From an uncultured Rhodospirillales bacterium (GTDB lineage: Bacteria > Pseudomonadota > Alphaproteobacteria > CAAGCB01 > CAG-977): DNA of 64,000 bases. The stretch is taken from contig CACYSU010000003.1 of NCBI GenBank assembly GCA_902777205.1, positions 1-64,000 on the forward strand, in the 5' to 3' direction. Position 1 is the stretch's first letter, and each line of letters opens with the position of its first letter. A program made the position numbers and the translations under genes. Below the pieces are notes generated by a model that worked only from the letters and a program-made list of their open reading frames with translations, searched no databases and was not told the origin of the DNA. Below, piece after piece: positions 9,711 through 16,779 of the stretch.

Positions 9711-9740
9711 TTAACAATTAAACAATCATTTAATTGTTAA
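9711..9740. promoter_or_regulatory. operator palindrome between the metal ATPase and arsR genes
   Basis: TTAACAATTAAA (9711-9722), six bases, then its exact reverse complement TTTAATTGTTAA (9729-9740). AT-rich 12-bp inverted repeats between an SmtB/ArsR gene and its metal pump are classical repressor sites. This one starts 13 bases upstream of the ATPase start codon. Confidence 0.8.
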
Positions 9741-9831
9741 GATAGAACGAACGGACATATCCGTCAACAAAAAAATGTTTCCCCCGCGCGCGGTAACGAA
9801 GTATGATGTTTTTTCAAACACGGGGGATGAT

Positions 9832-10191
9832 ATGCAGCTGCCGCACAATCACGGACAAATTGTTGAACACGACTTTGACCATATGCCGGAAACGCGCGAT
9901 TTTCAGGTTGTTTCTGACATTTTCAAACAGCTGGACGACAGCAGCCGCGCCCGCATTTTCTGGCTGCTGTGCCATTGCGAGGAATGTGTGATCAACATTT
10001 CCGCGATGATGGAAATGTCCAGTCCGGCCGTTTCACACCATTTGAAACAGCTGAAATCCGCGGGATTGATCACCGCCGCCCGCAAAGGCAAGGAAGTGTA
10101 TTACAAAGCCGCCGAAACGCCGCAAACGGATTTGCTGCACCATATGATCGAAAAGCTGGTCGAGATATCCTGCCCGACGGATCGGAAATAA
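9832..10191 (+). CDS. ArsR/SmtB-family metal-responsive repressor
   Basis: A 119-residue winged-helix repressor. The recognition helix is MSSPAVSHHLKQLKSAGLI and the wing is ARKGKEVYYKA. The region CHCEECVINIS occupies the place of the ELCV(C/G)DL metal box of SmtB/CadC, and there are further His residues at both ends (LPHNHGQ, LLHHM), so Zn or Cd sensing is likely. ATG 9832 was chosen because GGGGGA lies just upstream; the in-frame ATG 9775 would add an unconserved segment. Metal binding should release it from the 9711-9740 palindrome. Confidence 0.88.
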   Translation: MQLPHNHGQIVEHDFDHMPETRDFQVVSDIFKQLDDSSRARIFWLLCHCEECVINISAMMEMSSPAVSHHLKQLKSAGLITAARKGKEVYYKAAETPQTDLLHHMIEKLVEISCPTDRK

Positions 10192-10214
10192 CGCCGCCCG
10201 TTGCCCGTCCGCTT

Positions 10215-10637
10215 TTATTGCCCGACGACGATTTCCAGAACGTGCCGTTCGTCCGCCGCCGTTTGAGGCGCGGAAAATCCCGTCAAATCGTCCTGCGCCG
10301 TCATGCCGATGTAAATGCGGTTCAGCGGAACGCCCTCTTGCAAAAAGATTTCGCCGACGATTTTCGCGCGATCCAAAGCGTCCAACCCCTGATCGGCGGG
10401 AACGCCGCGGTATTCCAACCGCCCCAGCAAACAAACGTAATCGCCGTTTTCGCGGGCTTCGGCGGCGGCTTCCTCCAACCGGCGGACGGCATCGTCGCTT
10501 AAATCCGAACGGCCGTAATCGAACAGGACGGAAAAACGCCGCCCCGACACCGCGGGACACCCCGTGTCCGCCGCGAAATCCGCGCCGGCACACGCGTTCA
10601 AAAAAATTAAAGCGGAAATCAAAAACAGTCTTTTCAT
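10215..10637 (-). CDS. small OmpA-like lipoprotein
   Basis: A 140-residue protein that starts with a lipoprotein signal peptide and lipobox (FLNAC, lipidated Cys near residue 16). The rest resembles a degenerate OmpA/Pal peptidoglycan-binding domain: FDYGRSDLSDDA, then GRLEYRGVPADQGLDALDRAKIV, then a GVPLNRI stretch. It probably attaches to a membrane and contacts the cell wall, but key Asp/Arg positions are not all clear. It stands alone next to tRNA-Leu. Confidence 0.65.
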   Translation of the reverse strand: MKRLFLISALIFLNACAGADFAADTGCPAVSGRRFSVLFDYGRSDLSDDAVRRLEEAAAEARENGDYVCLLGRLEYRGVPADQGLDALDRAKIVGEIFLQEGVPLNRIYIGMTAQDDLTGFSAPQTAADERHVLEIVVGQ

Positions 10638-10675
10638 TTTGCCGGCCCTTGTGCTAAGAAAAGAAATACCCTTTC

Positions 10676-10763
10676 GCGGATATGGTGGAATGGTAGACAC
10701 AACAGACTTAAAATCTGTTGAGGCTTTGTCCTCGTGCGGGTTCAAGTCCCGCTATCCGCACCA
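10676..10763 (+). tRNA. tRNA-Leu (TAA)
   Basis: An 88-nt class II tRNA: acceptor GCGGATA/TATCCGC, anticodon arm ACAGA-CTTAAAA-TCTGT giving anticodon TAA, a long variable arm and encoded CCA. Its 3' half from 10706 onward is repeated exactly at 16619-16677, so this gene is the integration site of the adjoining element. Confidence 0.96.
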
Positions 10764-10764
10764 A
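10706..10764 (+). repeat. attL, 59-bp direct repeat
   Basis: Runs from the anticodon loop of tRNA-Leu to one base past the CCA end. It is identical to 16619-16677, and the flanking bases differ immediately outside, which fixes the repeat length. Confidence 0.93.
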
Positions 10765-10767
10765 TCA

Positions 10768-10795
10768 AAAGCCTTGAGAAATCAGGGCTTTTTTT
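10768..10795 (+). terminator. terminator downstream of tRNA-Leu, inside the element
   Basis: AAAGCC-TTGAGAAATCAG-GGCTTT followed by a T run. It would end tRNA-Leu transcription in the integrated state; the original chromosomal terminator is at 16679-16701. Confidence 0.7.
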
Positions 10796-11352
10796 GTTGC
10801 CCGAAACTTTCGCCACAGAAAAAGCCTTTCTTTGAAAAATCACCGTTGCAACCTCTTTGCAACCCGTTTCTTCAACCGTTTTCGTCCTTAATCAATCCGA
10901 ATCCATTATTGTAAAAAGCCCCTGTTTTTGCAACCGGTTTCTGAAATTGAAAAAGGGGATTTTTTCTCGTTTAACAACAACGTGATCCTATCGTAATACG
11001 GCAAGCGTGCATTTTTAGATGTGTTTTTACCGTTTGGCAGACGGACGATAAAAATAAAAATCCGACAGCCTGTTTTTGTTCCTCTTAATGCCTCGCAGAG
11101 TTCACCGGCAAGCGTTCGTATTACGAATTGCGTATCCTGCCACCATCATCTATTCGTCTTGTTCCGTCCGCCTGTTAAAAATGAAATCCAGTGAAAAGAT
11201 GCGACAGAGGAAAGTCTTGCAGCTCTTTGATCGTCTAAACAAAAATAAAAGCCTTTCTTTTCTTCAATTATTTAGGTCGTTGCATTTCTTTTTTAGGAGA
11301 AAATATTGTTTTCTACCGCTATCAGATTGAAAATGATTTCTGAAAACGACAT
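10796..11352. other. non-coding left arm of the integrated element
   Basis: No convincing gene. An 84-codon frame (11076-11330) lacks a ribosome site and recognisable domain. Features seen are the 21-bp palindromic repeat at 10843-10863, a CGTAATACG/CGTATTACG pair near 10996 and 11129, and generally AT-rich sequence. It may hold integrase or excision-factor sites. Confidence 0.5.
10843..10863. repeat. 21-bp palindromic repeat, left copy
   Basis: CCGTTGCAACCTCTTTGCAAC contains GTTGCAA and TTGCAAC as inverted arms. A perfect second copy lies at 16467-16487 beside the integrase start. One copy near each attachment site fits an arm-type integrase or excisionase site. Confidence 0.6.
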
Positions 11353-12345
11353 TTAAAATTTTTCAAGCTGTTTTGTAACTTTATTTAAAACATCACGCAT
11401 CGTTTGTTTTAACCGTTCGGGAGCAATGATCTGAACAGAATCCTCCCACGCGACCAAAAAATAGCAAAGTTCCCGTAATCCACCCGTTCTCATTGACAAC
11501 GTAATGCTTCCGTCTTTGTTTCTTTTTATTTTTTGGTTCGGATGGAAACTGTAATTTTCAATAAACGATGCCGCTTCTTTTGTAAAAAGCAAAGAAACAT
11601 TTTCTTCGTCGCCGTGAAAAATACCGACGGCGTTCTGACAAGCATATTCTTTCAGCGAAAAATCAGCATGCTTTTGAAACGTTTGTTTCGTTGATTTGGT
11701 ATCCCTGATGTTCAGGATGTTAAAAGTCAGTATTTCCTCGTTTTCTTCGGCAATCAGATAGGATTTTCCGAAATGATGAATGATGCCATACGGAGAAACG
11801 CATCGTTCGGCAACTTTTCCCACTGACGTTGTATAAGAAAAAGACATTTTATGAAAAGAGGCCGCAGCCTGTTTAATCAAGCTTATGACTTTTTCATTTT
11901 CCGCCGTAAAGCGGTTGACCGGATGTTGCAGATAAATCTCCGTTTCGTTTTTGTCGTTCATATCCGCTTCCGTTTTTTTCAGCGTTTTTTCCGGCAATCT
12001 GTTCTTGATTTTTGCTTCAAGTCCAATCAACAATCGTTTCAGCCTGTCCGCATTTTGTGTTGACAGCAGATTCTCAATCTCTTTCAAACAAAACAAATCG
12101 TCTCTTGTAAAAAAATCATCTTTTTGCTCTTTCCTACTGATTCGCCATCGTTTGACCGTGTCCCAGAAATCGACGGTTTCAACGCCCAAAGCAAGATCGG
12201 GATCCGATACGGCGGCGATCATTCTCTGCGCAGTGCGATAGCTGACGTTGAACGTCTTTGTGATGTCTTCCAACGAAACGCCTGATGCCGACGAACGCAT
12301 CATCTTGATCAGTAATAAGATGTTCTTTACTTTTTCCAATCGCAT
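11353..12345 (-). CDS. WYL-domain transcriptional regulator (CapW/BrxR-like)
   Basis: A 330-residue regulator. The N-terminal winged helix-turn-helix (about residues 1-60, LEDITKTFNVSYRTAQRMI) is followed by a variable linker, a WYL domain (about 145-215, around FSYTTSVGKVAERCVSPYGIIHHFGKSYLIAE split across strands) and a C-terminal WCX-like region ending QIIAPERLKQTMRDVLNKV. Such proteins usually repress a neighbouring operon until a nucleotide ligand binds, and several control phage-defence genes. It is divergent from the ankyrin/HNH pair, with a candidate operator between them. The ligand is unknown. Confidence 0.85.
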   Translation of the reverse strand: MRLEKVKNILLLIKMMRSSASGVSLEDITKTFNVSYRTAQRMIAAVSDPDLALGVETVDFWDTVKRWRISRKEQKDDFFTRDDLFCLKEIENLLSTQNADRLKRLLIGLEAKIKNRLPEKTLKKTEADMNDKNETEIYLQHPVNRFTAENEKVISLIKQAAASFHKMSFSYTTSVGKVAERCVSPYGIIHHFGKSYLIAEENEEILTFNILNIRDTKSTKQTFQKHADFSLKEYACQNAVGIFHGDEENVSLLFTKEAASFIENYSFHPNQKIKRNKDGSITLSMRTGGLRELCYFLVAWEDSVQIIAPERLKQTMRDVLNKVTKQLEKF

Positions 12346-12365
12346 TTTTTATAATCCCTTTATCA

Positions 12366-12386
12366 ATGTGACCGATTTTGTCATAT
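12366..12386. promoter_or_regulatory. candidate operator between WYL regulator and ankyrin/HNH operon
   Basis: ATGTGAC-N7-GTCATAT is an inverted repeat with one mismatch in the 84-bp divergent gap. A second pair, TTTATCAA upstream and TTGATAAA near 12409, brackets it, and TATAAT at 12396-12401 is a possible -10 box for the ankyrin gene. The pattern fits autorepression by the WYL protein but is not proof. Confidence 0.45.
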
Positions 12387-12429
12387 CGCCGTGTTTATAA
12401 TCAAGTCTTTGATAAAAACGGAGGAAAAA

Positions 12430-14055
12430 ATGATTTGCAGGGAAATGATCGGACGGGAAACGGACTGGAAAGCTCTTGAACCGGAAATCCGAGGTGCAAG
12501 CGTTGAAGAAATCGATACTTTTTTTATGTTTATCGCCGGATTATGCCGGGAAACGAAGGTTTTAAAAACGTTGGTCAGGCGGGTTAAATTGCTGTTTGAA
12601 ACAGGACTTCCGGCATCGTTTTTTCAGCTCGCGGTCGTTCAACAGACGCCGGAAAATCTGGACGTCTTGCTTGAAACCGTTTCGGATATCAACGAAACCG
12701 TTGACGGCACGGACACGTTATTGACAATGGCGGTAAAGGAAGCCAAAGAGGACGTTTTTTCCGTTTTGCACAAACACGGGGCGGATTTTAATCGTTGCGA
12801 TGAAAACGGGCTTTATCCCGTCGATCTGGCGGGAATTTGCAACAGTTCTTTTCTGAAAAGCGTTTCAAAATACGAAAAGAATCAAATTTTTGATTTTGGA
12901 AAAGCGACGCTTGCCGACGTCCGCCAATGGATAAAAAACGGCGGTGATGTCAACGCTATAGCGGTCGATGACGGCAAAGGGCATCAAAGAACGCTTTTGC
13001 AGCGTGCCGTTTTGTTGGCACAGGATCCGGAAATCATCAAAGAACTGCTCGACGCGGGTGCAAAAGACGAAAATCATCAGGCACGGTTTTGCTATGTTGT
13101 CAAAGCGGGAAAAGACCTTGCGAATATGCGAGCTGTTTTAAAATCAAGTATGGATGTCAACGGTTTGACGCCCGTTTTTATTCGTCCTCTGTTTTACGCT
13201 TTACGTTTCAGCGACAACCCCGCCATAATCAAAGCTGTTTTGGAAGCGGGCGCGGATGTCCACGCAACGGAAGCTCTCTATTCTTTTGTTATCAATTCAG
13301 GTTTTTCCGCTTTGAAACGCGCCGTCCACGACAATAAAGGCGTGAAAATCGTAAAAACTTTACTGGAACACGGCAACGATTTTGAAGATGAGGCGTTATC
13401 TTTACTTTGCACGGCGGTTCTGCAATGTCCCGATCTGAACGTCTTTACCGCTTTATGCGATACGGTCAAAAAAAATCCGGAAAAGATGGAAGTGTTGGAA
13501 GAAAAAATGAAAGCGGCGTATCAGGTCGCGGTTCATCACAAGCTTCCTATCGCGGACGGCTTGATTTTGCCGATTGGCGAAATCCAAGCTCAAATTGTCA
13601 AAAACAAAGTGAAAAAGCTGATTGAAAATAAAGAAACAAACAAACTGATCGAATATTTAAAAATCGACGCGGGCAACGAAACTGCTTTACAAAGGGCGTT
13701 GATGATGCGTTATCCGCCTTTCGTTATTATGGATTTTATCGACTGTGGCGAAGACGTGAACGTTACACAGTACGCTTTCGGAACGATTTTAATGTTGGCT
13801 CTGCGATATAAATACAAAACGCCGGTCATTCGAAAAATACTGGACGCCGGGGCGCGAATCAACGAAACGACGAAAGATAATCTGACGGCGTTTTATCAGG
13901 CGATCAAATCCGATGCTAATGACAAGACATTAAAATTGTTGTTGGAGCGGGGCGCAAATCCCGACATCAAAACGGAAAAAGGACAATCCGCGCGCGATAT
14001 CGCGAACGAACATCAAAAAGAAATTATTGAACAATATGAAAGGAATAAGAAATGA
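12430..14055 (+). CDS. ankyrin-repeat protein, partner of the downstream HNH protein
   Basis: A 541-residue soluble protein. ATG 12430 has a strong GGAGG site (ACGGAGGAAAAA). After a helical N-terminal region of about 100 residues come ankyrin-type units in two clusters: near residues 105-150 (DVFSVLHKHGADFNRCDENG), around 190-320 (LLDAGAK, AVLEAGADVHATEA, LLEHGND), and a C-terminal group (FIDCGEDVNVTQ, ILDAGARINETTKDN, LLERGANPDIKTEKGQ). There is no signal peptide. Its TGA overlaps the start of the HNH gene, so the two products are likely made in fixed ratio and may bind each other. It could be an inhibitor/immunity or sensor subunit of the nuclease; this is inferred from arrangement only. 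Confidence 0.8.
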   Translation: MICREMIGRETDWKALEPEIRGASVEEIDTFFMFIAGLCRETKVLKTLVRRVKLLFETGLPASFFQLAVVQQTPENLDVLLETVSDINETVDGTDTLLTMAVKEAKEDVFSVLHKHGADFNRCDENGLYPVDLAGICNSSFLKSVSKYEKNQIFDFGKATLADVRQWIKNGGDVNAIAVDDGKGHQRTLLQRAVLLAQDPEIIKELLDAGAKDENHQARFCYVVKAGKDLANMRAVLKSSMDVNGLTPVFIRPLFYALRFSDNPAIIKAVLEAGADVHATEALYSFVINSGFSALKRAVHDNKGVKIVKTLLEHGNDFEDEALSLLCTAVLQCPDLNVFTALCDTVKKNPEKMEVLEEKMKAAYQVAVHHKLPIADGLILPIGEIQAQIVKNKVKKLIENKETNKLIEYLKIDAGNETALQRALMMRYPPFVIMDFIDCGEDVNVTQYAFGTILMLALRYKYKTPVIRKILDAGARINETTKDNLTAFYQAIKSDANDKTLKLLLERGANPDIKTEKGQSARDIANEHQKEIIEQYERNKK

Positions 14056-14825
14056 ACGCCAATCAAGAACAAAGATCCATCAAAAAAGTATCATCCGAAT
14101 ACACGCCTTATTTAGCATTGGCTCTTTGTTGGAAAGACCAGGGACAGACAGGACTTTTTTATGACAAGGTTCCGGCATCTTTCGCCCGTCATCCGTGCGA
14201 TTTGTTTGATAAAAACGGGAAAAGAGAAGAGTGGAAAGATTTGACCGGATATACTAAAGATGTTTGCGAAGATATGTTGCCTAAAAAGGCCAAAGCTCTT
14301 CGTGATAATATCGCAGGCATGTTGCAGGTCAGCAACTTCGGGCGCGTCGGTATTCCGATAAAATGTAACGAAGGAAACAAACTTTTCAAAGGATGTAAAG
14401 GTTGCGCATTAAGTGAGAGAACAGTTTCTATTGCCCTTGAAGAAAATAAAACTGAGTCTATTGATAAATGCACAAAATTTCATTTCATTTTACCTCAATA
14501 TGAGAAATGTTCTTGGAATGAGACAGAACAGGAATTTAAAAAATATAACGGCTATCTGGTTGTTAACATAAACGGTAAGGAACGGTCAGTTTATAAGCTG
14601 GTTGCCCAAGCGTTTGAATTGAAAAAGGCCGCTTTTCAAAAAATGAAAAAGTTTATGGAGAAAAAAAAGATCGACTTTGGCGATGAAAATGAACTGAAAG
14701 ATGCTTTTAATAATAAAAAATTACAGATTCATCATATCAATAACAACGGGCATCACAACACACCGTGGAATGGAGAAGATGGGAATTTAATCGCCTTGCC
14801 GGATAGCGTTCATCAGAAACTATAA
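14052..14825 (+). CDS. HNH endonuclease-like protein
   Basis: A 257-residue protein. The C-terminus is an HNH fold: LQIHHINNNGHHNTPWN with His227/His228, Asn245 in DGNLIALP and His254 in SVHQKL. The preceding segment YLVVNINGKERSVYKLVAQAF resembles the NUMOD/HNH homing-endonuclease DNA-contact region. Cysteines at 105, 115, 118, 140 and 153 could form a zinc site. The first 100 residues are unfamiliar. The start ATG is within the ankyrin stop codon (ATGA). Unlike a homing enzyme it is not inside an intron or a conserved gene, so a DNA-cleaving defence or toxin effector is the better guess. Confidence 0.75.
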   Translation: MNANQEQRSIKKVSSEYTPYLALALCWKDQGQTGLFYDKVPASFARHPCDLFDKNGKREEWKDLTGYTKDVCEDMLPKKAKALRDNIAGMLQVSNFGRVGIPIKCNEGNKLFKGCKGCALSERTVSIALEENKTESIDKCTKFHFILPQYEKCSWNETEQEFKKYNGYLVVNINGKERSVYKLVAQAFELKKAAFQKMKKFMEKKKIDFGDENELKDAFNNKKLQIHHINNNGHHNTPWNGEDGNLIALPDSVHQKL

Positions 14826-15287
14826 AATCAAAACTCCTTCTTAAAAGTTAGCCTGCTATTCATTCATTTCTACGATGGCGAAATTCTATCGGTAGAGTCC
14901 GTATTCAGTCGTTTACAATCGTATTCGGTCGTAGCATCTTGTTTCGTCGGTATTCCCTTGTTTCCGGTTCTTTGCCACGGCAGAAAAAATCTGCCATAGC
15001 GCGCCGTCCGTCCGGTCGCGTCTGTTGACGCTTCCGGTCTGCGGCGGTCTTGAACGGGCGTTCCCTTTTGTTCGTAATTCAAGAAAGGTTTGTCCCGTGT
15101 TCGGGGCTTTTCTCTTCTATCTGCTATTTTTCAAATCCGGAGCAAACGCCCCCTCTGTTATCGGGAGCGTCTGCCGTGAAGCGTCGCTTCACCATCGGAT
15201 TTGTAAAAATGCGATAGCAAGTTAGCGCAAAATTTTTGCGCCCTTGCCAAAGGGACTTCGCCCCTCTCGGATCACCCCTTGTCCCGT
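14826..15287. other. non-coding segment with candidate origin of transfer
   Basis: No gene is supported. Near 14900-14935 the motif CGTATTC(A/G)GTCGT occurs twice. At about 15173-15195 GTGAAGC-GTC-GCTTCAC is a perfect hairpin, and at about 15224-15242 GCGCAAAATTTTTGCGC is another, running directly into CCCTTGCC. The string TTTTTGCGCCCTTG resembles nic regions of MOBQ-type plasmids, for example Ti oriT (TAATTGCGCCCTTGG). No relaxase gene is nearby, so mobilization in trans would be required. Confidence 0.4.
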
Positions 15288-16454
15288 TCACCCTTGATTA
15301 TATTTTCGGAAACTCTCAAACGTGTTGACGGTGTTTTGCAACGCTTGAGCGACAGCCGACGTGTCCACCCGCGCATAAACTTGCGTCGCCGAAAGCGTTT
15401 TATGGTTCAGCGTCTTTGACACGACGGACAAATTCACGCCGCCCATACATTCATAGCTTGCGACCGTGCGCCTTAAATCGTGCATTCTTAAATTGTCGAT
15501 ACAGGCTCTTTTTTTAATGCGTTCCCAAACATCCCGCGGTTCTGTCAAATGAGCCGCACGATCAGACGGTTTAGGAAACACCCACGGATTTCCGCCGGAT
15601 TGCAATTTCAATTCTTTCAGCATTAAAACAAGCTGACCGACAAGGGGGACGCGCAACGAAGTCCCGTTCTTCGTTTTCGGAATAAACCAGACGTCGGTTG
15701 TAAAGTCGATATCCTCCCAACGCATGGAAAGAACGTTTCCCCTCCTCTGTCCCGTGAACATCAATGTATAAAAGAATGTTCTGTAAACCGGATCGGATTC
15801 TTCGTCCAATGCCGAAAAAAGCCTTTGGATCTCATCGGGGGCAAGAAAGCGGTCGCGGGCTTCGACATGGAACTTTTTGATTCCGGCGGTCGGGTTGCGT
15901 CCCTCCCACCCCCATTGTATCGCCTTGTTGTAAATATGGCGCAACAAAGTCAAAGCCTGATTTGCCGCAAAAACGCCGCTGCTTTCGCGGACGGCATAAA
16001 ACCACTGCTCTATTTCTCTCATCGTCAGCGAGGAAATCTTTTTGTTCTTCCACCGCGCGAACCGACGCTTGTTAATGTTCAACGTGTTTTTAATATGCCC
16101 CGGCGAAGAATGGCGGTTGGCGTGGCGTTCCATATATTCTTCGAACAATTCGCCGAAAGTCGTTTCTTTGCAAAGCTGTTGCTTTTCATTGTTCGGATTT
16201 ATGCCGTTCCTGATTTTTTCCAATAGCTCGAACGCTTTTTTCCGCGCAAAATCCACGCTGATTTCACTTGCCTTGCCGATTGTGATGCGAACGCAACGCC
16301 CGTCAATCTTCTTCACAAGCATATAGCTTTTGCACCCCGTCTGCCCGATCCGGCAATGCAGATACGAACACTTGGCGTCCGTTATTTCAAACCAGTTCTT
16401 CGTTTCGTCGGGTTTCAACTCCCGAATGAGCTTTTCCGTAAAATTCGCTTTCAT
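15288..16454 (-). CDS. int: P4-type tyrosine recombinase/integrase
   Basis: A 388-residue integrase. It has an N-terminal arm-binding domain (KANFTEKLIRELKPDET), a SAM-like core-binding domain and a C-terminal catalytic domain. Catalytic residues visible are Arg in FTGQRRGNVLSM, the HDLRR box, the His of LNHKTLSATQ and the nucleophile Tyr in VYARVD. ATG 16452-16454 follows GAGAGGAATT; the longer reading to 16499 lacks this. It starts near the right attachment repeat and reads inward, with a palindromic repeat 13 bp upstream. It presumably integrates the element at tRNA-Leu. Confidence 0.95.
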   Translation of the reverse strand: MKANFTEKLIRELKPDETKNWFEITDAKCSYLHCRIGQTGCKSYMLVKKIDGRCVRITIGKASEISVDFARKKAFELLEKIRNGINPNNEKQQLCKETTFGELFEEYMERHANRHSSPGHIKNTLNINKRRFARWKNKKISSLTMREIEQWFYAVRESSGVFAANQALTLLRHIYNKAIQWGWEGRNPTAGIKKFHVEARDRFLAPDEIQRLFSALDEESDPVYRTFFYTLMFTGQRRGNVLSMRWEDIDFTTDVWFIPKTKNGTSLRVPLVGQLVLMLKELKLQSGGNPWVFPKPSDRAAHLTEPRDVWERIKKRACIDNLRMHDLRRTVASYECMGGVNLSVVSKTLNHKTLSATQVYARVDTSAVAQALQNTVNTFESFRKYNQG

Positions 16455-16466
16455 AATTCCTCTCTT

Positions 16467-16487
16467 CCGTTGCAACCTCTTTGCAAC
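16467..16487. repeat. 21-bp palindromic repeat, right copy
   Basis: Identical to 10843-10863 and located 13 bp before the integrase start codon, where binding could also regulate int expression. Confidence 0.6.
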
Positions 16488-16618
16488 TTTTAACATCAAT
16501 CGTGATGGAAAGATTTTAATTACGAAAAACGGAAGAAATCAAATAAGTCTTTGATTTCATTATAGAATATGAATTACAAAGAATGTCCGTAAACAATGGT
16601 GAAAAGTTCAAAGCTTTA

Positions 16619-16677
16619 ACTTAAAATCTGTTGAGGCTTTGTCCTCGTGCGGGTTCAAGTCCCGCTATCCGCACCAA
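16619..16677 (+). repeat. attR, 59-bp direct repeat of tRNA-Leu 3' end
   Basis: An exact copy of 10706-10764. The upstream half of the tRNA is missing here, so this is not a functional tRNA gene but the other end of the integrated element. Confidence 0.93.
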
Positions 16678-16678
16678 C

Positions 16679-16701
16679 CAAGCCCCGTTTCGGGGCTTTT
16701 T
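16679..16701 (+). terminator. ancestral tRNA-Leu terminator
   Basis: AGCCCCG-TTT-CGGGGCT followed by a T run directly downstream of attR, matching where the tRNA-Leu terminator would lie in the empty site. Confidence 0.8.
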
Positions 16702-16779
16702 CATTATCGGAAATCGGATTTAGGATTGCAACAGGATTGTTATAAATCCGATTTTTGCCCCCGCTTGTTTTCTTCCGAA

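Larger units (their letters stand above)
10706..16677. mobile_element. tRNA-Leu-integrated element (about 5.9 kb) with WYL/ankyrin/HNH cargo
   Basis: The element is bounded by a perfect 59-bp direct repeat of the tRNA-Leu 3' end (10706-10764 and 16619-16677). It encodes a P4-type tyrosine integrase starting 165 bp inside the right end, an oriT-like segment, a WYL regulator, an ankyrin protein and an HNH protein. It lacks an obvious relaxase, replication gene or structural phage gene, so it looks like a small integrative, possibly mobilizable, island. Its coding sequence is lower in GC than the flanking core genome. Confidence 0.88.

Noticed and set aside
11076-11330. 84-codon frame in the left arm of the element
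   Set aside because: Low-complexity basic/aromatic product, no ribosome site, and position in the non-coding arm.
14900-14940. Possible CRISPR or short tandem array
   Set aside because: Only two imperfect 13-bp copies with no regular spacers and no cas genes.
14870-15082. 70-codon minus-strand frame next to the candidate oriT
   Set aside because: It overlaps repeats and has no ribosome site or domain.
16619-16677. Second tRNA-Leu gene
   Set aside because: Only the 3' half of the tRNA is present; it is the attR repeat.
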